DNA from: Sesamum alatum | Taxonomy: Eukaryota > Streptophyta > Magnoliopsida > Lamiales > Pedaliaceae | Assembly (NCBI GenBank): GCA_034509735.1 | Contig: JACGWO010000012.1 | Coordinates: forward strand, 26,813,188-26,877,187 | Reading direction: 5' to 3' | DNA: 64,000 nucleotides | Part shown: one piece after another, positions 1-14,767 of the stretch | How the letters are laid out: each line of letters begins with the position of its first letter | Position numbering within the stretch: the stretch's first letter is position 1 | The notes under the pieces: model-generated | What the model saw: only the letters and a program-made list of their open reading frames with translations | What the model was told of the DNA's origin: nothing | The model's database searches: none | Program-made: the position numbers and the translations under genes

Positions 1-301
1 CACCACAATTCAAGAAGTTACATAGGAGAATTTTCGGGATGCATCGGCAAGTATTAGTGATATCGATCCTGATGTTCATATACAAGAATTTTGGAGTGGA
101 AACCATGAATTTTAACATCTTCCCAGTACTCCACATGATGTTATTTCCATAGTAGCCACGTGGATCATTTAACTGAAAGATATACTTCTATCCTATAGCT
201 TTCTGTATATATTTGAAGGGGTTAAGCATTTTGTTCACATCAGTGATTCAGGACAGTAATTCGTGAATTAGGAAGGCAACAAATGTGACTTAAATTTTTA
301 C

Positions 302-3300
302 CTGTATGTGGGAATTTCAGCGAGTTGATCTCCAGCATCAAGGAATAGCTTCAAGGCACTAATAGCATCCTGATTGTTATACCATAAATGAGGCTGAGGC
401 AAGGTAGAGCTTGTCTCACGGAGAAAGAACCTTCTCTGTTGTTGTATACCCACAAGTTTATGCCTCTGCATGATTTCAGATCTACCATGCTGGTTTTTAA
501 CAGATGGATCCCAGTCAGGAAATTTTACTATGTAGTCTGTGTTATGGTCCTGCATGAAGTTAATTTTTTCAGTGAACTTCGTGGAGAAATAGTCAACTGG
601 TCGATAATGCATAGCGAATGATACATTATCTGGTATTAGTTGGTAAAGCACACTTGATGTTTGTGCCACAAAAAAGGAGAATTAGTGAGATGCAATCTGT
701 TTAATCCTACAGTGGATGCTGATCTCTTTCTGTATTCCAATTCAGACAGAAAACTTCATTAAGGTCATCCAGGTGGGAGGCAAACCTAAATTACCTAAAT
801 TTTGGTATCAGGCAGCCAAGACACAAGGAACGGATATGGTGGACCAGAAGGAAAATCAAATAGAGAAATACCGTGGTTTGGCCACATCTCATATCCTATT
901 CCCCTTTCTGGGGATCCCACCTATTGCCATCTAACCTAGACGGGCCAATTTTTGGTTGCTAATATGGTGCCTGGCTTCATAATCTTCAACAATTTTAGTA
1001 CTACTGTACTTTTTATCCTTTACTTGCATTATTTTCTGAATTGCTGAAACCAAAATGCAATCCTATAAATCTAGTTTAAATGGACCTGATATATTGAACA
1101 GACTAGATAGAACTGGAAGAACCTTACACTTTTAATGAAGTTGCCAAAAGCTTATGAGTAATCATAGGTAATGTCTCACAAATCTGAAAACAATGCACAT
1201 GTCTCAACATTTTTTGCAGTAAAACATTTAACACGCACATATTATCTCATTATATTGCTTTATGCGACATCAATGACATTATGCTTGGAGAAAATAACAA
1301 AACAAGAGAATATACATGCAACCAGTCCTTTTAAAACAACACATAAGGGGTCAAAGTAGTGCTGCATTTGGAGTAATTTGCCACATACTCCTAAATTTTA
1401 TTTTTGATATGGAGACACTGAAAAAGAGTTAACTATATAAAAGAACAGCAAAAAGAAACAATAATTTCTGATAGTTTCAGCAGTGTAAAATGCAGGATTC
1501 ATTAGTGGTGGTGGTGATGGGAGTGAATTACTACAGAGAAATACCCAGTAAGGAGACACTGTCAAACATATCAAAATTGACTAATTAACAGAAAAGTACC
1601 GCAATTCCATCAGTGCAGTTATATATTGTGCGATGAAGAATTTTCCATGCAGCCTCAACTTGTTGAACAGATTTACCATATCGTCTGTGAGAATAGGTTG
1701 TCAACCATTCCTGCAATTCAAGTTGAGAACCTTATGAAGTAAGAAGTGTCAGCAGCTAAGAAGGGCTGTGAAATTCTCTAGATTAAAATGATGAAGAATG
1801 GTATAGTGAGCCGAAGTCATGTGCAGATACTAACCAAGTTAATATAGAAAAGATAGAATAGTTAAAACCACTGAAAGAACTGATTGAGTACCCAAACACA
1901 CAGTAAAATATAACTAGGTCAAAAGTCAATTTAAAGCTCACATTTTGAAAGGTTTGGGAAGATTTCGAAGCCTTTCGTGTTAGGCCCCGCTAATTTAGAA
2001 CACGTTGGATTCATTTCAGAGGCTTAATAATATGTAAGCATGACTATAAGCTTTATTTCACCAACGGATGTTTTCCTGCTAGAATGAACCTACACTTCAT
2101 CCACAACGTATGGGACAAGAACTGCTTCGCAACATTTCACTAAAGGTCAAAGATTATACAAAAACTGTATGTACAAGAATACTGTAATGCATGCACGATG
2201 AATTATGCAGCAATGAAGCATTAGATTTCTCTTCTAAGCAGGATAAATCGTAGCCAGTTTCTTGTGGGACTACTGGGTACTAAACTATCAGAACTGGCTA
2301 ATTCTGATTGGTAAAATGTGAATACTTCTATTACCTCAAGTTGCAATGGATCGCTTCGAAATGCCATTTCAGACATCAGCTCATACACAACAGGATTTTG
2401 TTCTATTCCTTCCATACACATGCCAACACCAATCTGTCCTGAAAAAAGACAATTAGAATACTATAACAGAAATTGAAGCCAACAAAAGTCCCAGACAAAG
2501 ACAAAACATTTTCTCAAAATCTTAGATGTCCATGTTACTACTGAGTATACATCACCAGAAGGATAACCTACAATTAGTATCTGGGTAAAGTTCTTAACTT
2601 CCATGAATTATTCTGTTAAGTGTATTAGGACTGCTACATGAGAAATAGTTCTATTAGGATATGCCCCGTGATGATTTAATATAAGAAATGGCCAAATATT
2701 GATTCTCAAAATGGAAAGGCTAATGCAATATGCACAATGCAAGTCCTTTTGCACCACTTAGCTACTAAGATATTTTAATGAAATCTTGCTTGCTTGCCCA
2801 GTGTTATGCAGCATTCCCTTTCTCTTTTTATCGACAAATAAATGAAAGCAATAGTTAAAACCAAGTTACACCAGCAGCTGACCCAGGATCCTGGTAAAGT
2901 GCAATAAAGAGTGTGGCAAGCTCTATAACGATGTATACAATCCTAGTTGATGGAATAGAAGTTCCTTCTAGGTTAGCACAAAATATAGTATGGAACTTGT
3001 AAAAAGATAAAATGTCACTGTTTTTGTCAAGACACTTGGAACCAAGGAAAGATTCAGAATGAACATTGTTATATACTCCTGTACTCTCTACTAAGGCTCA
3101 TGCAACAAACTTGTGACATGTGAGGACAAGTTTGGGAAGATTAGATTGGAGATCCGCGAAGAGCCTAACTAATTTCTTCAATGTAAAGATACTCACATCA
3201 AAGTATTGGGCTTCACATTTTATGGATAATAATACTGATGCTGTTTGCAGAAAGTGTCAAAATTTCCCAATTCCATATTATACAGCATAAATATGATCTG

Positions 3301-6300
3301 GTATTTGAGATACAAGAAGGATAAAAAAGAAATAGAAAAAAATTTGGAAATCTTGCAGTGCAAATATTTGCACAAGAATGAGCAGCTCAAGAACCAGAAC
3401 ATATCACTACTATGATATATTGACTCTACAGGGAAATGAAAATCCAAAATTACTTCACACGCTTTGACATCAAACATATATCACGCCTCAGCTCTCTCAA
3501 GAGTGTTTCACGTAAGCATGTAGAAGACAAAGTATTTTAACAAAACAACTTGAGCTTACCATTGTTGAATTTTCGCTGACACGGGCATCAATAGGCCCTG
3601 AAGCCACTGCATCTAATATGCCATACATTTCAATATTACCACCAAAGTTATGCAGCATACACCTGTTACATAGTGTTACCGAATGATAAGCAAAAACCTG
3701 AATTGAATCTAAGCACCAGGAGGTCGATGGAAGTTAAAATAACAGAAAAATGTCACAAAGTAACCCTTTTCCAGTAAAAGATAGATAAAGCAAACTGTAT
3801 CAGTTACATGCCATATATAAGGCGTGTCGTAAAATTGAGAGGAAGATTTCCAAATTGGTTTGACATCAGCAAATAGATCAAGCACTATCATCTTCCCAAA
3901 TGGAACAGAATGTAGAAGTGCCTGCCAGACACGAACTAGGTTAACAACAATTTAGCTTCACAGAAATCATTAACATGCATGAAAGAAGCATACAATCCAA
4001 CAAATATATCATCTTAGGAATCATAAGATAGTAGCTGTAAAACTTAAGAAGAATGGCAAAACCGGAATAAGTATGTCGAGAAAAGATCAACATAAATCTC
4101 CACCTTCCTCGCAAAAGAGAGAACTTGACAAATAATGAAGAGCAAAGAGCTGGAGAAACACATATATAACAAGCACATATATGTCAAGTAGAACGCTTCT
4201 GGTTCACGTATCCATGTATATTATCACCAAATTCTCATAGCTTCAGGGAAAAATTTATGATTACTGTTTCTCGCAATCCAATATTATTCTTCCAGTTCCA
4301 GCTACTCTGCTAATGAATTCACCCATTTTATCGATCAGCAGGACAGGTGAAAAAGCCACTTGAATGTAACACATGTTCATTAATTAGGTTTTTGTGCATG
4401 TACAAGTTACTCTAGTGACATGTTAGAAACCCCAAAGATAGTTGGCATTTGTATGGAGCTTGTTGTCCTACATTCCATTTTACATAGTTAAAGCTCTTTG
4501 TTTCCTTACTGAGATTACCGCAAACCAAAAGACAGCTCAAAGACAAGTGCTATATATTGTTCAAAGACAGTGCATTTGTTACCTTATTGTTTAAGCCCTT
4601 ATTTACAGAATGAATTAGGTTGATCATACTTTTTCCAAGTCTTAGATTATAAGCTAAAAATATTTCAGGGCCTAAGAATATCCTTTTAACATTTTCAATT
4701 GAATTGCAAAATAATAAATTTCTCTCTGCATCAACAAAAAAACAGGAAAAAAGCATCATCATGGCAATGGGAAACTGGGAAAGTTTGGTCCCCATGTTTT
4801 TTCCATCTCATGTAATTTTCAATTAAAGAATCTTAACTTATTAGGTACTAAGGCAAACCTCTGCATTCTGTTTCCATCAATAAACTTCCTTTTCAGGATA
4901 AGAACACAATTTCATCCATAGCCATTCAGAAGAAAAATTAAGAGAATAATAACACCATCCAACATCATATAAATTGGCCTCACTCAAATTGAATGGACTT
5001 AACACAAGATATGCTCAGCCAACATATGATATTTTTGTAGACTGGACTCCTGGAGCATGCTTCAGAAAAGCATCCATTAAGCTAAAATCAATTTGCAAGG
5101 TATAAAATAACAATTATTCTCATCCTACCTATAACTCAGTCAAACAATATTCTCTATAAAGAAGAACACGCAACAGATATTATTTTCATATAATATGGGC
5201 ATCTCTATGGTGAGATCCTTCATAAAGATTGAACCTACACAGCAGAGAATGCACTTTCTACGGATAAATTAAGATCATTTTTGTCAAAAAAAGATTCATG
5301 AATATTAATACAAGGACATGTGTCTTTATAGTCTTTCTAAGAGAAATCAACTCAGTTAGAAAAGGTAAAGAGCATATGTGTCTTTCCTGCCCAGGCAATT
5401 AATTACAAGATCACAAACAAGCAAAAAGAGTGTTAACACCATTTAACAAGAACTGAAGCACACCAAGGCAGTATTTTATTTACCAGATGCATGAAACACT
5501 ATAAGATTAGATAGTCCCCAATCTGGAAACACAGGAAAGTGAAGGTGAAAGTATTTTCTTTACTCTAGGAGCTCATACCTTCATCTGTGGCGGTTTCCAA
5601 AAAACTGAGTCTGAATAGAATAGCCAACCCTGTAAAAGATTGAAAGGTTAAAACTGAGCAGCATAGCCTAGGGATTATATCAGAGATATATTGGACATGG
5701 ACACATATTAGCAAAATAAGCTAATCCTAAGAAGGATACATAGACGTAAATGCAGGTCTACTGTCATGCACCAGGTCAAGCCCTAGAGACAGCCCACTGG
5801 GGGACAGGTCTCTAAAATTCAATACCCAATAGCATTGAAATGCAATATCTGAATTGTACGACCAATTAAGTTAGAACTCTTGCCTCAACATACAACCATA
5901 AGCAGAAGCTGGTAATAAATATAGTGCCATAACAAAGGTATTGATATTTCTTATCAAAAGCCCTTGACAAAAACAAATCATATGTGATGAAATATAAAAA
6001 TGAATGAGAAAGTACTATTAACACTAAAGTTAAACAAAGGTTCCAACATCTTCCTCATTGGACCTCTTTACTATTGCCAACATTTCCAGATTTGATTTGT
6101 GCTATCTAGTGAATTTTGAAACACTGGTTATCAAGAATAAAAAATTTGTCATTGAGAAATTACCACGAGAAGTGTGGAGTATCTATAAAAGGATTATCAA
6201 TAAAGACCAGGTAGGATACATGTGAGAGAGATTGAGTCAAAGCAAACTTAGCAACATACTTGCATTAGCCACACTGCATCTTTGTCGACTATAGACATTG

Positions 6301-9300
6301 CCTTATAAACTGCAGAACCAAGAGATGAAATATATGTCGGGTCACTGGTAGGTGGAGAGTTCTCATTGAATGTATCACTGCAACCATAATAATCCCTCGT
6401 TCAGAATGATCAATGCACAAATCGGGATCAAGTTTGCTTTTGTATATGAATAAAGTAAGCAGTTCAGTGAACAAGAAATCTTCAAATTGGTTTTATATTC
6501 TAAAGAATAAATTTGAGATGTACTACTCTTAGTGTTTCAAAAATTGTGTATTTGGTCACTGTGGTTTTAGGCATTAGCTTTTCATACCAAATCGAATACC
6601 CAAGTGCAGTTTAATTTGTGGAGTCTGATCCTCCTTGGAATTATACTCATCAAACCCCCAAAAGTCATTAGTTAACTTCTCATTCCTCTCTCACCCACAT
6701 TTTCTTCCCCCTCTTATCATAGCATAAAGCATTCAAGTAACCTCCAGAAAAAGTCTCAACTGAAAGCTACATATATAAGCTGTGCTAGCAATTCACATTA
6801 TCAAAACAAATCAACTCAAAACCCTAACAGTGGACTAGATGGAAATGTAAGTCATCCATTTCCAAATTTATTCCCTTCCGCTGTCGTATTCCTCCATGTT
6901 CCCTCTAGCTTCTCATGCAAAGTCCCACAATAGGAAGCTAACATACAATGACTAAGTAGGGCAACAATCCACATATTTTGTTTATGTTATTAAGTGTAGG
7001 CAACACTTAGTAACCTTGGATTGGCCGACTGTACACAAAAAGTCATTTAATGATAAGTAGGAAAATACTTAAGATGTTATTTAAGGACAAGCAGGAAAAT
7101 ACTTAAGATGCCACTCAACTCAGATATAGGCCTCTTTCAGATTACAATTAAAACAGTGAGAAATAAATTAAAATCCCAGCTCAAACTGAATGTAAAAGTA
7201 TAAGGAACCTGCCCCATTAAATACATGCGCAAAATAAAGCAAATAACCAAGTGGAATTGAAAGAATGTACCAACTATAGATGTCTGTGACATCTCCATAT
7301 TCTGCAACAAATGTATAAAAAAGAAAAAGAAATTAATGGATCGTAATAGGAAATATAGAATTTAAAAAAAAAAAAAAAAAAAAAAAGGGCCATATGAAGA
7401 TAATCAAACTATTACGGTCAGAGTAAAAAATGGGAACCTAAATGATCAACAAGCAGAAAGAGCACAAAACTTTGGATGAAGCAATGAACAATAGTTATAG
7501 TGGGAGAATTCCATTAACCCCAGGTCCAGGTGCTCCTAAAGTTTCAAGAAATTCTCAAATACCACCTTATTGATATTTAACAAAATTTGAGCCACTCGAG
7601 CCAAAACATGGTAAACAAGTACTACGTGAATAATTCACCTTTAATCTGTTGTTTCATGAATGCTTCACCAATTTCGATGAACAAAGGATCAGAAGGATCT
7701 AGAAGATAAGTGCAGCACCACCGTGGATCACCATCAACAGTGTTCCTGTAATTAAGGAGAAAACAACTTTGTTATACTAAATATAGAATGAGCAAAATAA
7801 CATACTAATAGACTTTTGGATTATGTAACTCAGTGATCCCAGAAAAACAAGCAAATGCTCAACTGCAATTAATCTTAAAAGGAATAACAAAGATCACATA
7901 CTATTGGTTCCAAAAGATGAGGTAACCTGCCTTCTCCAATGTAAAGACAATAAAGCAAAATACGAAGAAGTCAAAGCGGGTTTCGAAGCATAATTGGTCT
8001 CAAAATGATAAGGATATTTACCATAAAACTCAATCTGCAATGCAATGAGCTGTATGGATAGAGGATTAAGCAGACAGTCTATTTCTATCATAATTCCTAT
8101 ACTATAAGCTAACAAGGACAGTTATACTAATTAGTTGGAGAAGTTTTTACAGATCTTTCTGTCCTGAATTTGTTTTAATGTGAAAGCCTTCTCATGAACT
8201 GAGTAAATAGTGTTTTCCATCATTCTCTTTATATGCTCATGAGGTGATGTACTCTTTTGCGATAAGCTATGGATTCATACCTTGCATACTTCGCAATTGG
8301 TTTGCTTTAATAGATCCATCTTCATTTGTCATCTCTGGCTCTTGCATTTGCAATTTTCTCGAGGTTGTTTTAGGAGTTAAAGGAATATAAATAATATCAT
8401 TTTTTAGTTTTCTTTAAATGATTCTTTTTATTGACATATATTCCATAGACAGGCATTGGTAGGACTTCAAAAGATTTTTATTTAATTTTTCAGGAAAGAC
8501 TTGTCATCTTATAAAATCTTAAAAATCGGACGAAGTTAACAGTACAACTCATTGGCCAACGAGATGCAACTTATACTTTCTATTGATCATTCTACCCCTT
8601 GAGCTAAAATAGTAGAAAATTATCTCTTGACTTGACACAGATTTTCTCAAAAATGTAGAAACCTTTATTCATTTATAATGGCACTTTTAATTTGCATGTG
8701 AATGTTAATATCTGTATTTGGTTTTTATGGTTTCCCCCCTTACACTTTAATATTCATTTAAAATGTAATGAAGCAAAAACTAAAGAAAATCAGGAATATT
8801 TGAAGAGTATAAAAACAGGAAATTCCATTTTTTTCCTGCTTCTTTAAAGCATACTACAAAAAGATGAAAACACAAACATAAAAAATAGTGAAGACAGGAA
8901 AGTGGATGAAAACAGTTTAATAGTGAGTCTTAAAAAAGAAAAAAAAGGAATACCAGTCCCCAAGTCTGCTTATGTTTGCCTTGGGGAAAATTGCCTTTAA
9001 TGCAGCTGGAACGTTCCCAGAAAACGATGGAAGAACTATCACAAGACACAGTATTTGGGTTGATCAGTGTACATTGGAATGATGAGAAAGGGAGGAATAT
9101 GAATTTCCAGCTTTCAGTTGTACTGCTAGTTGTTTAACTAACCATAGGGGGAGGATATGCATATGCTTTTGAAACTGAAGCATACCTGGGGTCATCCCGA
9201 GCTCTATCATTCGAGATAATATTTGCTTTTGCATGATCAATTGTTTATTTAACCAATTCTGAGTCAATGGCCCACCCCACCTGCAGTGTAAAATGATTTG

Positions 9301-12300
9301 GAGCTTAAGCTCTTGGAATAGTGAAAAGAAAGAGGATAGCAAGCAGAAAGCAAATTGCCTAAGCTATTTACTATAACTAGAATTAAGTGAGCGAAAGATG
9401 CCTTTTCTATCATTTCCTCACAACAAGCATTGAGAAAGGTATACAGTAATATTTAATAGTCAATGCAAAATAACACATCACAAAAAGCTCCTTCATAAAT
9501 ACTGATTGAAGAAAAGAAAATATGTATTGCCGAAATGAAAAGATGCAGAGGATGTAATGTTAAATTTTAATAAATAAGGTGAAGCCGTGAAGGGAGAAAA
9601 TGAAGAATACAAAGCTTACGTACATGGTTCGGCCAGTCGAGCTACATTAACGAAAACAGCCCTAAAGGCTAAATCATATTAATTTCTTTCAATTTGATAT
9701 TCCAATCCACCTATTTATATAAGTAAACTACAGATGATAGAATGGCAGTGGAGGAGATCACTCCAAAATCAAATAATAAGTACCACAACTATCATTTGAG
9801 TAGTAATTATACCGAAGAATCAAGAATTGATTCTTAACATTTAACAATCAGCATAAAACTTTCCCATGAAAATACAGCATGAGTTCTTACAAGGAGGTAA
9901 TACTTTAAACTTGTCAAAACACACAACCAAAGTGATGAGCAAGCCAACAAAAGACTGATGCATATCGAAATCCTTGCAGAAAATAATAGTTATATATTCT
10001 CTATCTAGATTCAATACTCCTGGCCATATCCAGAGGTGTAGATAGATCATATCATCATATATACCATATGGATCTGCAGGTCATGGTAGAAACTGTTAAG
10101 AGAACATAGATTTCAAAGTTTCACCTTCAAGTATGAAGGCAATACTTTAATGTGATGTGGATGCTTCTATGGCCTTTAACATTCCTTTTTTCTGACATTC
10201 CCCAGTGCTAATGGACCATGATATCACTTTCTGCTTTACATTCTCTTTTCCTTTTTAAGATGGTCATCATTATAAACCTGAAGCATACTTTGCACTAAAC
10301 TTGTACTAGGGTAGTTATTGATTAAATAAACATATTAGCTTATGGACAATACATATTTAAAGAAAAATGCACTAGCAAAATAGTACTTGAGTTTTAGTGC
10401 TACCTACCTTATTATTTCAGTTCATGAAGAGGGACTTCACCAATAGTGTAAAGTATAAAAACTTAAAAGATAAGTTTCCCCTATTGTTTTCTATGACAAT
10501 CATCTTATAGCTTATCCATAGGACCTCCAAACATCAATAACTGACCTAAACTTAAAATATCAATGAAAGAGGGAAGAAAAGTGCACACCCGTGTAAGTTG
10601 CCCATCCGTGCCCAAGCAAGAAAGGCAGGTCCACCAAAAAAATCAGTCAAATCCTGCTTACTGATATTAAATTCCTGATACCAGAAAATGAGAATCAGAA
10701 GTAGGGACATAAGCTTCTATTAAGACATCAACAAAAACAATTAGAATGACAAGGTCCATCACAAGTATCAATAAGCAAATGAAGTTGGAAAGATTATTCA
10801 ATACTTTTGAGTGTGTTCAACAAAGTGAGACTGTAAGTTAGTTTTGCAAAGACATGGCAATAAATTAATAAAAGCAATAGAGTATCCCAGGTGTACAACA
10901 TGCAGAAGCAGAATGCAATAGCTACAACTTCAACAGACGGTACACAAGTGAGGAGGTCCCAGAAAAAAAGTAGCACATAAACAGAATTTCTCAAGAAGTT
11001 GAAAATTCATTGGTTTAAATAAATTCAGGAAATGCTAGGAGTATTGGACTCAGCCAGTCACTGAGAAACTAGACTGATAAAATAAAGAGTGGAAAAAGAT
11101 ATGAAAAACCTACTGCAAAAACTTTTTGCCAAATGGCTTCCTGTGCAGTAAATGCCAAAGGCAGGTTAACTCCTTGAAGTGCCATCCAATCAATCTCTTT
11201 TTCCCATCTTTCCCAATCCCACCAAACATAGGAATCTGCAAATAGCCAATTGAATTCCGCTAAGCTATTGACAGAAACAGCATGTAGAAAATAAAAGAAT
11301 GCCCCTCATATTTCACCAAAATAAATTATTAATTGCTAAGAACTTAAAATGATTGCGTACAGACACAGACAAATAATTGCACTTATAGTTAACTTTTCAG
11401 TAGAAATACTTTGACACACAAAAAGTGTCCTCGCCTGAGCTTCACAAGTTCATATGGCAATGCTCCATGATCTGCCAAAGAAAACGTCAAGCAAAGAAGT
11501 AAAAGAAAGAATGGTCTTGTCTTACCAAAGTTACAAGAATACATTTTATGTACCAAGTGCTACTTCTTCTAAGATTGTCCGGTCAAGACCACCCAAAATT
11601 ACATTTTTATCAAACTCCGGCACTACTCACTTTCTTTCTTCTCTTGTAACAGTATGCTCTTCTTTTTACCAATGACCTAGAGGGGGAAACTCTCTATTCA
11701 AAATAATATCATACATATTATTTTTACCATATATATCATATTTCAGACCCTTAGAACTGCTACAACATGGATATGAAGACTCGTCAAAAAGTTCCTGCGG
11801 GCTAAACATGATCTGGTTTCAGCTTGCTGTAAACTTTTTCTCCCTTATGAACCTTATAAAAAATGCAGAAAGTTGCAGTCATCAATCAAAACAGCACAAT
11901 GATAAAAATGCAGACGAGAAGAAAATCAAACCAGGTTATAACAAAACTGCAAACAGCATCCATAATAGAATTTCATTATAGAACAGATTAGCCAGCGTCT
12001 AGGAAGAAAATAAAGTCAGTAAATTTCAAAAATAATTATATATTTTTATGTCTGTTACTAAAGGAACTTAAATGCAATGAATCTCAACACAGTTCAGCAC
12101 TAAATGCATTTACATTTTCAGACAGGTTGACAACGATAATGCATCTACATTTTGTCAGACAGGTTTAACAAGATATTTTAAGGGTCAGAGAAGCAAACAG
12201 GAAGAAAAAATAAAAGGTTTAACAGAAATTCTTACAGCTAGATGTAACAACATTCTGGTAATAGTTCCACGGCACTGGACGTTGAACCGTTACACCTTCA

Positions 12301-14767
12301 TATTTCACAGGGGGAAGTGATCCTGGCTTGGGAATTGAACCAAGTTGAGTGCCACCAGTCTTGTCCCAAGAAACATGAGCTCCACACCAGTACTTTAAAT
12401 ACCAGTGAAGTCCTGATGTGATATCAACTGCTGTAGTTCCTTTTATCCTAAGTTAGGAGATAAATAGAAAATACAGAATCATGAAAGCATCATCATTTCA
12501 ACTTTTTCTGCAAGGGGTAGAAAAACATAATTACATTGTTAAGAGTCATTAAAAACATCAATTTATCACCTCTTCCTCTTGGTAATTAAACCCTTAGACT
12601 TGATGGTGTGTATTTAATTTGAAGGAAAGCTAGACCGAGATATAGATGTTGAACTAGCTTTCCTATCATCTAAATGTTCTTGTACCCAAGGTAGCCTCTT
12701 CATTGGTTACCATTAGTTTCGTGCTGAATGCTTCAATAGGTTACTAAAGCAAGAAACTTTTGCCGAGATTAAATCTCCACATCATATAGTTTGAAATCTC
12801 TGCTTGCTCGACATCAGAACAGAGTGTGTAGTCTATCTCTGAGGTGGCATGTTGAAGAGATGAATAAACTAATTTTCACCCTTCATTAAATAGCTTGAGC
12901 TTTACATGTAATAACTTCCTTACGCGTATAAGCATAAATCAGTAGGAATGAGTCGAATGACAATGAAATAAATATTGTCTGAAGAAATTTCACCACTGGA
13001 AATGGTTCATCCTCATTACAAACTATTGAGGAAGATTAGAACCAAAGTCACGTTGAGGGTGTATTCAGAAGCTTCATAAGGTAGAGACGCCCAATTTCGG
13101 GTGAGTATCAATATATTGTTATAAGACAACAATAGACCCAAAATATAATTTTTCTCACAAGGTAGCCTTTTTATCAGTCACCTTGTTGTGGTTTTATACT
13201 TATGGTTATCAGAAGTTGCCAAGAAATGTGTTGAAAAAGATAATCATATTCAAAAAGAAAAAAAAAAACTGATCCTTAATTTCGATAAAGGAAGTTTAGA
13301 GCAAAATGGAACTACACAAAAGAGAAATATGGAAAAACACTTCAATGGGATAAACCTTGAGAAAAAAGATTGAAATATAATCAGTTTGTACCCACATTAT
13401 TTCAGCTGAATCTTTACTTGAACTCTTGTAATTGCTAATCTGAAAGCAGCTATTTCCACCACAGGCATCCTAATATTTGAGATCAATTACAGATTATTCA
13501 AAAATATAGTAAAAATATCAAACTACTTAGCAAAAAGACAATTACCCACTAAAGTAGGGGATACATCAACTCTAAGAATTCTGTCTATACTTTGGCCAGA
13601 AAAACACAGCTATCATTTCACATGTTATATATAAATGTAAAAGAAGTCCTCCCTATGATTTTTAACCAGTTCTTCAAGTGTCCACTTCACAAGAAATCAA
13701 ACTATTTTCACAACTAGTTGTTTCTACAGCATTGTTACTTCACAAGTTAAAAATGATACCATAAAAGTTAAGGAAATTGTTCCTCAAGACATGTTCTAAC
13801 TTCTATTCTATCCAAAATAATAGAGGATTCAGTAAAACAAAAATGAGAAGAGATGAAAGGAAAGTAAGTACCAACAGTATATTAAGTCACCTTAGGAGAA
13901 GGGGATTAATCCATCAAAAAACTCTTATACAAACCATTATAGTCAGTCAACAATATTTTAAGCCATATACTTAATCAGGGTGTACGATTACGATTTGCAA
14001 TCGGCCAGAGCACAAAGAGATCCTTTTATCTCATTCCAATTGCAAATTGACTGAATAAAATGGTAAAATCAAGAAAACGTTGGAAGTATACCAAAATAAA
14101 AATAGGCGCCAAGAGGCCCAAGACATAGATGAAAGTGAGGATTCAACATAAACTATTAATAATCTCAAAATCCCAAAGAACAATATAATTTAAGTGCAAT
14201 AGTTTCACACTATTCCCCTGTACTCTGTTTCACAGAAGACCAACATTTTCTTCCCGACGGCCATTCCAAACCTCAGGCAGTCTGATTGTAATTAGGTTTA
14301 CAACCAGAGAAGCCTAGAAGTGAATCACCATCCAACAGTATATGGATGTTAAGACGTTCTCAATGCCAACAAAAAATTCATAAGAGAGACAAACGCAGAA
14401 TTCTCATAACACGAGAAAACCAAAGTCTAATTTACAAAACAAAAATTCTACACTTCAAACAGAGTGACAGCATTACATACGAATAGAAACCCAGAAACGA
14501 AAATTCAATTCCAAAACATATACGTGAAATTATCAATACCTTTGTGATAATCTTGAATTCAAAGCTGGACAAATGTGTGGGAAGCAGTCTCAGGAGAACA
14601 CCTCTGGCCGCAGATTCTTGTTCCGATGGAGATGGCTTCTTGGCGTCCAAACTGTTCAGTAAAGACGCTATCGGCTCCGAGTCTTGAACGGAAAACGAGG
14701 AACATAATGATAGTAAGATGAGTAAAATTGTGGTGAAGAACAAGTTTGAATTATGGTTGGAGTCCAT
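302..14767 (-). CDS. NAGLU: Alpha-N-acetylglucosaminidase (GH89), 3' end outside window
   Basis: Lysosomal/vacuolar-type exo-glycosidase that removes terminal alpha-N-acetylglucosamine; the Arabidopsis homologue is CYL1. Sixteen exons join in one open frame (625 residues; plant members are about 800, so roughly 180 C-terminal residues lie beyond position 1). Exons in transcript order: 14540-14767, 13396-13469, 12236-12447, 11114-11235, 10589-10674, 9186-9280, 8954-9035, 7639-7745, 7271-7301, 6260-6377, 5579-5629, 3812-3921, 3560-3662, 2335-2433, 1600-1710, 302-549. The start is followed by a hydrophobic signal peptide ([15 protein letters not shown]). The two catalytic glutamates known from human NAGLU match E351 in DTFNE and E481 in MCMEGIEQN. 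Other family blocks are [19 protein letters not shown] and [16 protein letters not shown]. Exon 9 is only 31 nt. The intron at 3663-3811 begins with GC, not GT. Introns hold only AT-rich sequence, with an A run at about 7362-7386. All splice sites are by eye. Confidence 0.95.

Noticed and set aside
14432..14539. Continuation of the NAGLU first exon past K76
   Set aside because: A good donor (AAAG|GTATTG) and the homologous next exon [11 protein letters not shown] at 13396-13469 show it is intron.
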